The notes under the pieces are model-generated. The model saw only the letters and a list, made by a program, of their open reading frames with translations, was not told the DNA's origin and ran no database searches. A stretch of 64,000 bases of DNA from Haematococcus lacustris (lineage: Eukaryota; Chlorophyta; Chlorophyceae; Chlamydomonadales; Haematococcaceae): contig JASKMD010000002.1 of NCBI GenBank assembly GCA_030144725.1, positions 1,571,611-1,635,610 of the forward strand, given 5' to 3'. Position 1 is the stretch's first letter, and each line of letters opens with the position of its first letter. Shown here in pieces: positions 8,518 through 18,913 of this stretch. The translations under genes were made by a program, and so were the position numbers.

Positions 8518-11500
8518 ATGCAGTTGCAGAGGCTGTCCCTGGCCCTTCGCCGTCCACTGCTACTACGTCACGTCATCGCCGCTGCCGAACCTCAACCACC
8601 CATTCTGCGGTCGAAAATGACCTTTGCTGCATCGAGTCCTCTTGAGCTGGACGTGAAGCGGCGCAATATCTTAGGCCTGCGGGCCGGCTGCGGCGCTCTG
8701 TTCGCCTGCAGCATGGTGCCCTTCATTAGTGCTCTAAGCTACATTCCAGGCTTCCCGCTGCTCTATGGCCTCGCCGAGGCTCTCTTCTACCTATACAGTA
8801 ATCGTCAATGGCACCGCCTCGATTCCACCCCTCGAAGTGGAAAGCTGGCTGCGCCTGCCTTGGCCTGGGGGACATTCCGCCGTGTGCAGCTCGGCATGAT
8901 GCAGCTCGGCGTGCAGCCTGCGCAGTGGCTCAGCGCGTGGTTCAAGGGCGCGGATGTGACCAGCCTCGGGAGAAATGACGTGGCCGAGTTGGTGGCAACG
9001 TCAATCTGGCACGCATCCAAGTAAGCTGTTCACCGAACTGTCCTTAGAACCACCACGTCTTCGTCGCCCACTGGAGTTAGCATCGTGGGAGCTTAGAGAA
9101 GCCCAAGCCTTGCCTACGAAGATGTGCAGCATTGTGCATGCCACTATGCCTGGCCACCTTGTCTAACTCTGCCCCTCCTGAGCAGCCTTCCTGATATGTG
9201 CATGCAAGCTCATCAGCCCCAACCTGGTACCTCTGCCTGCAGACAAGAGGTTGAGGATGCCGGACATGGGTCACATCTGCAGAGCATGGTGGAAGAGTTG
9301 GAGCAGGCATGCGCTCACCCCCTCGCCGCGCGTCCCCCCATCACTCCCCCTGCCACCAGCAAGTCCCCGTTCTTTGGCAGTGACTCTGCAAACGGCACTG
9401 TCGTTGGCAAGCTCACCAGCGCAAACACCCCCAGTGCCACCCCCCCCATGCTGACCAGCCTGAAGCAGGGGGCTGCCCGTGTGCCAGTTGGTCCTCCTCC
9501 CAGCCAGCCCCCTGGTGCCCCCTTCACCATGCCCGACCTAGGCCGCCTCAGCAGCAGCCAAGATGCCACCAGCCGCAGCCGCACCTCACTCAGCAGCATG
9601 TCTGTCAGCAGTGCGGATGAGCCAGCCAGCCCCCCAGGCTTCCCAGCTGACATGGTGGCTTACCCTCGGCTGGTCCTGCCTGCTGCTGCCAAGGGCTTTG
9701 CCTTCCAGCCTGGCAGTGCGGAGCCAGCCGTGTCATTCTACAACCACACGCGTGAGGCCCTGCCGCACTGGCACCGCCCGCTGACCATCTACTGCGCGTA
9801 CGAGTTCATGGGATGGATGGTGAGTTGCTGCACCTCCTCATTCACTACTGCACTCGCCCCGCAACTACTTCTGCTCACCCTTACATTTTTGCACCCTCTC
9901 CTCCTCTACCTCCTGCTCCTCCTCCCCCTGCTTCCCTTTACTCCCTCCCCTTCCCTCCCCTTCCCTCCCCTCCCCTACCTCGCCTTATCCTTGCCCCCTA
10001 TTGTATAACCTGCTTGTCGTATGACAAGCACTGTGCCGTCTGTGCGTTGCTGCCCCCCACTGCTGACACACCCCTGCTTGGTGATAGCAGGCCTATTTAC
10101 CCCCACCTCCCTTCCCCCCCACCTGCACGGCTGCCATGACCGACGCTGGTGGCTCTGACTCTCCCCTCCCTTGAGGCTCAAGGCTGGTTGCATTCAGCTG
10201 GACTTGTGTTGCCTTGTCTTGCAGAACCACACCATGCTGTGCTGGGCCGGGTTCAAGTCCCACAAGCAGGACGGCCTGGCCTACTACACCTACAACGTCC
10301 CTGCTACTGCTGCTGACGCGACCTCTGATGTGGCGCCCATTGTGCTGCTGCATGGGGTGGGCCTGGGCCTGCTGCCGTACATCCGCATGGTCATCTCCCT
10401 GGCAGCTACGGGTGAGGCAGCGTTGGGAATGCACAGCAGTGACCTACTTTGTGCAATAAGCAAGCTGATGATGTATATGAGGATTTATGAGGATGTATAT
10501 TATTTTTGGTCTATGCATTGTGGTAACTACCTGCCAGTTGGTTGCTGTTGCATACACGCGGTCACAGACTGGACCCTCCCCCTGTGCACCTGCCCCACTG
10601 TGCAGGCGCCCCCGTGATTGCTGTGGAGTACAAGCACGTGGGTCAGCGCTGGTGCAGCCACGTGCCCAGCCTCACCGACATCCGCAACACCGTGCTCACC
10701 ATCCTGCGCAAGCATGGCTACGACCCCGGCGTCACCTCAGCCCAGCTGCCCACCAGGGACAGCAGCCTGGAGGGTCCCCACTGGGTGCCCCGCAGGCAGG
10801 CCAACGGGCTGGGGCAGCCCAGAGCCTCCATCGAGTACTTGAGGGGCACTGCAGGAGTTGAACCCCAGACCTCTGGGGGCGTGGGGTGCAGCGGAGGGGA
10901 GCTGAGCTCAGGGGCGAGGTGTGCTGCTCCTGGACAAGGCGTGCACATCATCTCCCACTCGTTTGGAACCCTGGTGGCGTCATCAATTGTGAAGGTGAGG
11001 GAAGCTGGCAGGAGCTGGGTGGAGGTTGGGAGTAGTAGGGATGGGCGATGTGGGTGGGGGTAGTGGACATGAATAGGTGGCAATATGATGCTAGCAGTGG
11101 TAGTCTCTTTAGCTGTGTAAGTCTGACCTTTGATGTCATTGCCTGCACCGCTGGAAGGTGTTGATCAGGGACGTCGAGTTAATGCTGTTATGCTGCATGA
11201 CCAAGCTGTGTGATTCTGATCAGGGATGTCGTTGCTTGCACCCTGTCCAAAGCTCAAAGGATACTGCCACACCCCCTGTAGGCCCCGCCTTGGCAGCGTG
11301 CGTGTTTGCCCGGGTGCCGCCTGACGCCTGTTTTGGCCCTGTGACTGTCCCCCCCTCTCAGGCCGCCCCCCATGCCGTGGCCACCGTAACCTTCCTGGAC
11401 CCCGTGTGCTTCCACATGTGGCTGCCCTCCCTGCTGGTCAACTTTGTGTACCGCCCCCAGCGTCTGGTGCAGTCCGCCTTCACCCCCTCCGACACCTCTT

Positions 11501-12290
11501 CAGCCAAGAAACATGCTGTGCTGGAGACCACCCCTAGCGATGCAGAGCTGCACATCACCTGCCCGCCCAGCCCCTCCTCCTCCTCTTCAGACGAGGACTG
11601 CAGCAAAGTCAGCAAGCAGGGCACTGGTGGTGGTGGTGGTGGTGAGGTGAAGTTGGGCCAGCCCTGGTGGGCTGGGGTGCAGCAGCGGGTGAGCTCGGCT
11701 GTGTGGGGCCTGAGGCGTCGGCTGCCAAGGCTGCCACCCGCTGCGGCAATGGCGAAGGAGGTGATGCTGATCGGGCCAGCCAGGGAGATGCACTGCACGG
11801 TGGCGCTGTGCCGGCTGCTGGACTGGCAGCAAGCCTCCATGTGGCCTGAGGGACTCCCTCCTGCGGGACGCTGCATGATCTCCCTGTCAGGTGCGCTGGT
11901 GGCAGGGGCTGAAGGAGAGAATGGCCACCCATCCTCCCCTGTCTGCCTGCCCCTGCCTGCCTGCCAGCATGCTCCCCTGCCTGCTAGCCTGCCCCATTGC
12001 TTCCCTGCCCCCCTGGTTGCTCCCCTGCCTGCCTGCCTATCAGTTCAGCTGACAGCCTTGTTGACCCACTGGCTACAGGCCGCGACGAGTTGGTGCCGGC
12101 AGAGCAGTTGGCCACCTGGGCCCATGGCCACACCTCCGCCACCGTGGAGTTTGCGCCCCATCTAGCCCATGCAGACATCCTGGCAGCTGGGCTAGAGCAG
12201 GACGCGCTGCTGGTCAAGGTCCTGCACATGATCAACAGCAGCGAGGAGTTGGCTGGGCCAGAGCAGCCAAGGCAACAGGCTGGACCCTAG
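8518..12290 (+). CDS. Alpha/beta hydrolase-fold protein, six exons
   Basis: Inferred exons are 8518-9020, 9243-9819, 10225-10411, 10606-10994, 11362-11890 and 12079-12290. All introns are GT...AG and phases match at every junction, giving 798 residues. The Arg/Leu-rich N-terminus could be an organelle transit peptide. A hydrophobic stretch (FACSMVPFISALSYIPGF) follows. The fold is shown by LLHGVGLG (oxyanion loop region), HIISHSFGTL (nucleophile elbow, Ser in SHSFG), TFLDPVCF, and a C-terminal LSGRDELVP strand whose DE is the likely acid region, followed by LAHAD with a candidate catalytic His. Low-complexity Ser/Pro and Gly segments interrupt the fold in exons 2 and 5. Related eukaryotic proteins are membrane-associated lipase/esterase-like enzymes; the substrate cannot be told. 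Confidence 0.82.
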
Positions 12291-12616
12291 GCAGTAGGGG
12301 TGGTGCCTGCTGCAGCATTGACTCGAGGCTGTGCTACAGCTGGGCCTCATCATGAAGAGAAGAGAAGCACTCCGTGTGGCAGCTCTGTGGTTGTGATGGT
12401 TCTTATGTCATAGGGCTGATCAGTTGGGTGTGGGAGCAGGTTGTTGCATGGAGCTGCCAGTCCTGTCAGCTTGGCACTGCACTGCGCAAGTGCATGGCCA
12501 CAGTGCATGGCTGTGTGGGGTTTCCATGTGTGGTAGTACAGGGGGAATGGGGAGAGGTATGTGTGGGTGTAAGTGTGTTGAGGTGCGGTGGTGAAGTTGG
12601 TGGGTGATGAGGAGAG

Positions 12617-12621
12617 TGTAA
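12617..12621 (+). promoter_or_regulatory. TGTAA polyadenylation signal
   Basis: TGTAA, the usual chlorophyte poly(A) signal, lies about 330 bp after the hydrolase stop codon at 12290. The motif is short, so position relative to the gene is the main support. Confidence 0.5.
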
Positions 12622-13559
12622 GGCATCGTGTACGTCTAGTGCCGGCGATGCCTTCATTTGGTGAGAGGCCAATAAATAGGGTGATGGCGGGCGGGTGGGT
12701 GGATAGGTAGTTGGCAGTGGTTTGAGTCGTCTGGGGTGATTTGAGTTGAAGGGATGTGGCTTTGTTATGCATCTGGGCTAGGCAGATGAGTAATGAGCGC
12801 TGACGCTTTTGACGATGTTGGATGGAGTATGAAAACATGCGTGGAGTGCGTGCATTGCATCATGTTCTCTTCTCTGCTATTATTGTGCTCGCAAGAATTC
12901 TGCCAGCCTGGCTGCCCATGGCATTGCACCACACTGCATGCGTCAGTCAGGCCCTCCCAACATGGGGTTGGTAATATGCATGCGATGACTCCCTCAATAC
13001 TGCACCGTTTTCAATAGCGTTTATCACATTGGCATTGGCGGTTTAGCCCGCGTTATCTGACCATCAGCGCTAGCCATTGGAGTCTTTGCTGGCGTACTGC
13101 CACATGTGCCCGCGAACAAATCACATCGGCGAGACGGGTCTCCTTGGCACGGTGAGCCGCATCGCTGTGGCCCCATCTACCTAGCGTAGTGAGCTGGTTG
13201 TGCACAAATGGAATGTCCGGCTGACACCCAACGCGATGCCTGCCGGGCGTGCAGGGCACCTTGACGGGGTGTTTGAAACATATAATCGTACTCGCTTCCG
13301 CCGAATAACACATTTGGGTCGGCGCACACTCAGGTATCAACGGCTTACACCCCCCCTCCTCCACTGTGTCCTCCACTGTGTTGCATCCGCTGCACCCACA
13401 AAAAAATGGCTACGAAATGTGTGTTCTTTACCCATTGGCGCATCTAGTGAAACAAACCGCACAACAAACAGCCCAGGCCTCGTTCAGTTTGACAGCTTCA
13501 AAGTTACATCATGTTCACTAGGCAGGTTCTAGGCCACGGCATGCAACATCCCACCATGC
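12622..13559. other. Intergenic, nothing recognised
   Basis: No ORF here shows a domain or a convincing coding pattern on either strand, and no RNA gene was recognised. Confidence 0.5.
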
Positions 13560-13785
13560 CCGCCCCCCCTCCACCCATCATTGCAGGAGCCCACCTCATT
13601 GCAGGAGCCCACCCCTCCCAACCCATTCCCTCCCAGCCCACCCCCTCCCAGCCCAACCCCTCCCAGCCCACCCACTCCCAGCCCAGCCCACCCCTCCCAG
13701 CCCACCCCCTCCCAGCCCACCCATCCCTTGCTCGCTGCCTGCTCCCCCTCCCCCCCCCCCCGCCCCCCAGTAGCCCTAGCCACCT
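13560..13785. repeat. C-rich minisatellite (CCCTCCCAGCCCA type)
   Basis: Irregular short repeats built from CCCTCCCAGCCCA units, ending in a C-run, immediately precede the GGGCT array. Because CAGCCC is complementary to GGGCTG, the two blocks can pair with each other. Confidence 0.8.
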
Positions 13786-13786
13786 A

Positions 13787-14130
13787 GGCTGGGCTGGGCT
13801 GGGCTGGGCTGGGCTGGGCTGGGCTGGGCTGGGGTAGGCTGGGCTGGGCTGGGCTGGGCTGGGCTGGGCTGGGCTGGGCTGGGCTGGGCTGGGCTGGGCT
13901 GGGCTGGGCTGGGCTGGGCTGGGCTGGGCTGGGCTGGGCTGGGCTGGGCTGGGCTGGGCTGGGCTGGGCTGGGCTGGGCTGGGCTGGGCTGGGCTGGGCT
14001 GGGCTGGGCTGGGCTGGGCTGGGCTGGGCTGGGCTGGTCTGGGCTGGGCTGGGCTGGGCTGGGCTGGGCTGGGCTGGGCTGGGCTGGGCTGGGCTGGGCT
14101 GGGCTGGGCTGGGCTGGGCTGGGCTGGGCG
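13787..14130. repeat. (GGGCT)n pentanucleotide array, about 68 copies
   Basis: Nearly perfect GGGCT repeats with a few variants (near 13831 and 14036). A GGG every five bases satisfies the G-quadruplex pattern on the + strand. ORFs in both directions through it are repeat artefacts. Confidence 0.98.
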
Positions 14131-14208
14131 ATAGTGGTCTGGGAGGTGGTGGATGAATGAGGGGCTGAGTCAGGGATGACAAGATGACATGCTTTCTACT
14201 TTGCTACT

Positions 14209-15063
14209 TTGCATGCAGAGATGTTGAAGCAAGCCAAGGCGATACACTTGGCATTTGACGAATGCACAACCAAGCGCCATGGGAAGGTGCTCGTCATCAG
14301 GGTCACAGCAGCAGTCCCTAAGCCGCAGGGGCAGGAGGAGCAGCATGGGCAAGCAGCAGAGCAAGGGGGAGGGCAAGCTCAGCAGGAACCGGGGTCTGGG
14401 AAAGAGCCAGTGGGTCAGGGGCAACCGGGTCACGAGGGGCAGGTGGAGCATGCGGGGCAGTCATGCTCAACTGCTGCCCCACGCCTCACCACCATCTTCA
14501 CCGACGTCCTGGGTGTCATCCAGTTGGCCAGCGGCACAGCGGAGGCCCATGTGCATGACTTCACGCTACAGTTGCCTAAGCTTCGCACTGCGGTGCGGCT
14601 GGAGGAGGTGGCTGCAGCCTCAGCCAGCGCACCAGCCAGAGCCGCACGCAAAGCCACAGCGGCTGCTTGCTGTGTAGGGGGGGTTGTGGTAAATGTGGGG
14701 GACCATGCAAGCCAGCAACGGGTGGCAGCAGCAGCAGCAGGGTGCAACCGAGTTGTGCCAGCAGGTGTGCCGCCCCCCCCACAGCAGCCACCCCAGCAGC
14801 AGGGCCGGAGCTCGTGGGGTACAGCCCTTGGGGGGCAGATGCTTGCACCCCCTGATGAGTCACCTCAAGAGCCTACTGCATCACCTGATTTACGGCACAT
14901 GTATCAGCTGGCTCTAGCTGCAATCGCTACCCAAGGGCAGGCTGCCCCGGCTCAAGGTAGCGAGCTAGGTGCAGCAGCGCCGGCTCCTGGCTTCACGCTA
15001 CGCAAGCGTACCACACCTGCTGGGTTAGGGCTGCCCAAGACAGCTGCCAAGCGCAAGCGGTGA
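14209..15063 (+). CDS. Hypothetical protein with C-terminal basic cluster
   Basis: An open frame of 284 codons; the real 5' boundary is unclear because a splice-acceptor-like CATGCAG precedes the first ATG at 14221. It encodes a compact segment (AKAIHLAFDECTTKRHGK), a Gln/Gly-rich linker, a second non-repetitive segment (TTIFTDVLGVIQLASGTAE), a low-complexity Ala/Gln/Pro region and a C-terminus ending in KTAAKRKR, which could be a nuclear localisation signal. No family is recognised. The first segment weakly recalls the start of a transposase catalytic domain, so a domesticated or broken transposon gene is possible. Confidence 0.45.
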   Translation: MHAEMLKQAKAIHLAFDECTTKRHGKVLVIRVTAAVPKPQGQEEQHGQAAEQGGGQAQQEPGSGKEPVGQGQPGHEGQVEHAGQSCSTAAPRLTTIFTDVLGVIQLASGTAEAHVHDFTLQLPKLRTAVRLEEVAAASASAPARAARKATAAACCVGGVVVNVGDHASQQRVAAAAAGCNRVVPAGVPPPPQQPPQQQGRSSWGTALGGQMLAPPDESPQEPTASPDLRHMYQLALAAIATQGQAAPAQGSELGAAAPAPGFTLRKRTTPAGLGLPKTAAKRKR

Positions 15064-18000
15064 CCCACGAGACATAGTTAGACAGGCCCCCAGCGCCAAC
15101 TCAGGTTGAGAAGTGCGCAACAGAGGCTGTACCGGCCACCTCCCCCAACCACCTGCCAACCGCCTTCGTGCCACATTCCCGCAATCGTTTTCCGATCCGA
15201 CTGCTTCTGCCGATGCGCATGCTCGTATAGAGCAACCTAAGCGGCGCGGGTGGTCGCAGCGATGACAGCATGCCCCGAACAGGCTCAAATTTGAATTACT
15301 AACTTTGATGCTTTGCTGTGCACGGCCTACTGACTGGATAATTATTCTGGATGGGTGAAAGATAGCTTGCTGGGTTGGCTACATACTGAGCCAGCTACCA
15401 TTAAAATTGGCGCAGCGAGTGCAGAGTTACAGCCGTTCTACTACCAGGGGTCGGTTTACTGTCATTTTTTGAATGTTGGGAGCGCCTGAGCGTCAGGATG
15501 TGGACCATGTGTACAAGACTACGTGTATGGCGACGGCTGGGTATGGTGGAAGGATGTAAGACATGTGGTGTGATGTGATTGACTGTGGTGTGTCGCTATG
15601 AAATGCCATGTTAAGCAGCTGTTGCGCGCTACGAAATGTCCCTTTGTAAGTTGCACTATTGTGCATGGCGTTAAACAAAATGAATGGCTGGGTCGGAGGT
15701 TCTGGGTACGGTGTTTTAGCCGCTGTCGTAACCTTGTGGTAAGAAAGCACCATCCACCCTATCCACTCGATAAGCGCAAGCAGCAAGTGCACCAATGTGC
15801 AAGTCGTGCAAACCGTAGCGAAATAAAGAAAGTTGCGCGCACTTTCCCAGTCATGCGCGCCCCGCCTCGCAGTTGCGCGCCCCGCCCCGCCCCGCCCCGC
15901 CCCGTTACATCCATTAGTAGGAGCTAGGTACGAGCTACCTACTCTACGGCGCTATGAGCGTAACTTACCGTTCCCACCACAGCGCCCCCGCAGTGAGCAC
16001 TCGGCAGTGCCCATACCGCATGCAGAAAAGATTACAAGAGTGTAATTGGAGTAAGCATGAGTACAAATGCGCGCTAACATCACTGAAGCCCACAAATACC
16101 TTTGTTGCTCTATCTAGCACTAGCACCGCATGCTCAGCACCAGCACCCTACCCATCCTATGCATCGACTACCGACAGCAGGCCAAGCTACGTCCTAACGC
16201 CCTGATAGAACCAAACACCGCACGCACCGCCACCACCCTCTCTATCACTACGTGGGAATTGCCATGGAAAGTCGGGCTAAGAAAACGCAACTGCCTAACG
16301 AAACCTTGCTTATGGGTCAGTGTTGACGACCTTCAGCTGCAACCTGCCTCGCTGCTGAAGCTGCAACCTGCCCCCCTCAACTAGCTGTGAGCAGCCCATA
16401 GACCCGCATGTTCATAGCAAGCTCAGAACAGAGCAGCCTTGCAGTCTGTGGCCAAGCTATGCAGACCACTACACCGATGCCATCATCCACCCACCGGACA
16501 CCGCATTGGATACATCCACGAATGTGAACTGTTGCGGAAGTGAAACAACATGTTTGCCGGTATTTGATCAGGTAAATCCTGAAAAGGCGTGAACCCACAC
16601 ATGCAGCCCACATGCAAGTGAGCACCCATTGGCACCCCTACCACCATGTCCCTACCTGACTTGTTTTCTGCGCCATCTTGACAAACTGTTATTATGCATT
16701 GAAATGACCCCACACACCACAGCGACTTCTTGCCACTGACCCATGCTCACCGACTCACCGACTCACCCGGCCAGCTCAGACACAACATGCCCACAACCGG
16801 CCTTCCTCCCATCTCTTAATCCCATCGTCGTAGGCAGTGCATTGACTTGGGTGGCACCAGCCTACAGGCACAGCGCCACTAGCAGCCCGGCCGTTCCTAT
16901 GCCAAGGGCGTACCACCATATCTTGCTACTGCCTGCACTGGTGCCAAAACAGGCAATAATCATGCAGGGCCCCTTTGCTCTTATCCCGGCCCCTACCCCT
17001 CATAGCAGTGCCAACATGGAGGGACATAACCGACCGCCAGCACAGCCTGCCTGGCAGTAGCACCTTGCCCACCTTATGCCTTCCCTAGCGACAGCAGTCA
17101 AAGCTACTACGCCCTCCTGCCCTGACTGAGGGAGGTGAGGCCAAGCTGCACGCTGCCACAGGGCACGACGTCAGCATCACACAGGGGTCACTGACGCAGC
17201 ACTAAGCACCCAACAGCAACCACGGGGGCATGACAGGAAGCAGCGTTTTGGTGTGGCTATAACTCGCCAGTTTTCTTGCATGTGGTGGGTGGCAACCCTG
17301 CTGGCTCCTTCGCTCCTGGCATGTCACCGTTAGTGCAGGGCAATGCCTATCCTGCAGCCTTCCAAGCAGCTGCCTCAACCACCGCAGACTAACGATGTCC
17401 CGAGGATGACAAGGCAACAGTGTGACCCAGGCACATCATAGTCAGCGGCCATGACAAGTGACTTGAGGGCCATGCATTGGCATCTGCGCCAAGACGGGTT
17501 CCACTCACACCACACAAGTTCACATGAGAATAAGAGTGAGAGCACCTGTGCGACAGTCGTGGTTGTGAATACCGCAGCACCCGGACGGAACCCCCCCGCC
17601 CATGCCACCTTCATTCTGCTACCATGTCCGTACGCATGAAAATGCTAGGGCAATATCCCACATCCCTCTGCACCAACCGAACCTACGATCAGGGCTCAGC
17701 ACTGGGAAGCCGTCTGACCCCAACTACACCCTAATCATGGCAACACCAGCACTGGCACCGGTGCTGCCACCAGCCTCTGCTAGGGGGTGCACCCTGACCC
17801 TGACTACACCTCTAACAGCTGCCCTCGTCCACACCCTCGCCCCAAAACCTGACGCTGACGCTGCCCCTGACCCTGGCCCTGCCCCCACGCCTGACTCTAA
17901 CCCTGACCCCAACGCCTGCCCCTTACCAGTGGTCCCGAGCCTCACCCCAGATCCCCGACAGCAAGGCACAGCCAGACTCCCACACCCACCCAGCAGTGCC

Positions 18001-18547
18001 CAGCAGTGCAGGCCCTAGCTGAGCATGGCACTGCACCTGGTGGCCCGCCCCTGCCCTTGCGCCCGCACAGCTCCAGGTCCAGGCAGGGGTGCGCGGCTGC
18101 AGTGGGTGCAACCTCCACCACAGCTGGACAGGCTCTCTGGCAGTGATGAGAGGGGCAAGGCAGCAAGCCCTGCACAGCAAGCCCTGTGCAGGGTACCCCG
18201 GACACCCCATATATACCCCTGTCCTCCCAATCATGTCCCCCGAGCCCTGTCCTCCCAACCCTTCAATTGAAACCTTGCCATCCACTCCCTGCCATCTCAC
18301 TTGCCCTCCTGTTTCTGGTGCCTCCAAATGGGCCGCAGCTTTGAAGCCCCCCTGCAGAGTGCCCCATCCTACAGCCACCTCCCTGCCCTTTTGATGTCGC
18401 CCCAGTCCTGCTGGCTCTGCTCTACTCTGCCGCCCCTCCCCCCCGCCACGGCCTACCGCCCTTGCCTATCACTACCGCCCTGCCCTACATCTCTGCCCAG
18501 AGAGCTGACCACCGACCACTGCCAGTCACTGACGTTAAACATTCCCA
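15064..18547. other. Intergenic, no supported gene
   Basis: This 3.5 kb stretch has only short ORFs of biased composition. It contains a short (CCCGC)n run at about 15878-15903 and, at about 16488-16595, a segment resembling 45003-45100. A Pro/Asp-rich ORF at 17602-18018 has no recognisable feature and is not called. Confidence 0.5.
16488..16595. repeat. Diverged dispersed repeat (related to 45003-45100)
   Basis: Both sites share the TTGGATACATCCA block, then spaced matches including CATGT.TGC.GG and a final GAAAAGGCG, in the same order. Similarity is patchy, so this is either an old mobile-element fragment or a conserved non-coding sequence. Confidence 0.45.
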
Positions 18548-18881
18548 CTAGGGCACCGCATCAGCTGCTGTTGCGGACAAAACAGCTGGTGATGCTGCTG
18601 GGGGTACAGCTGCTAAGGTTGGGGCACCCGGCACAGTGGGTGCAGCCAGGGCTGGAGGTGCAAGGGCCGGTGTGGCCAGAACTGGAGGTGCCAGATCTGG
18701 AGGTGCCAGAACTGGAGGTGGCAGTGGCAGAGCAGCCAGGGCCGGTGCAGCCAGGGCTGGAGGTGCAGGTGCAGTCCTGCGTGGCACGAGTTTGATCTCC
18801 ATGAAGTCTGGCAGCAGCGCCGTGGCCAGGTCCAGCACCAGGGGCAGGAGGAGGGGGGGCCAGGCTGAGGGCCTGCTGCCC

Positions 18882-18913
<32 letters not shown>

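Noticed and set aside
17602..18018. Pro/Asp-rich ORF of 138 codons
   Set aside because: No domain, no splice context, and biased composition; not distinguishable from chance.
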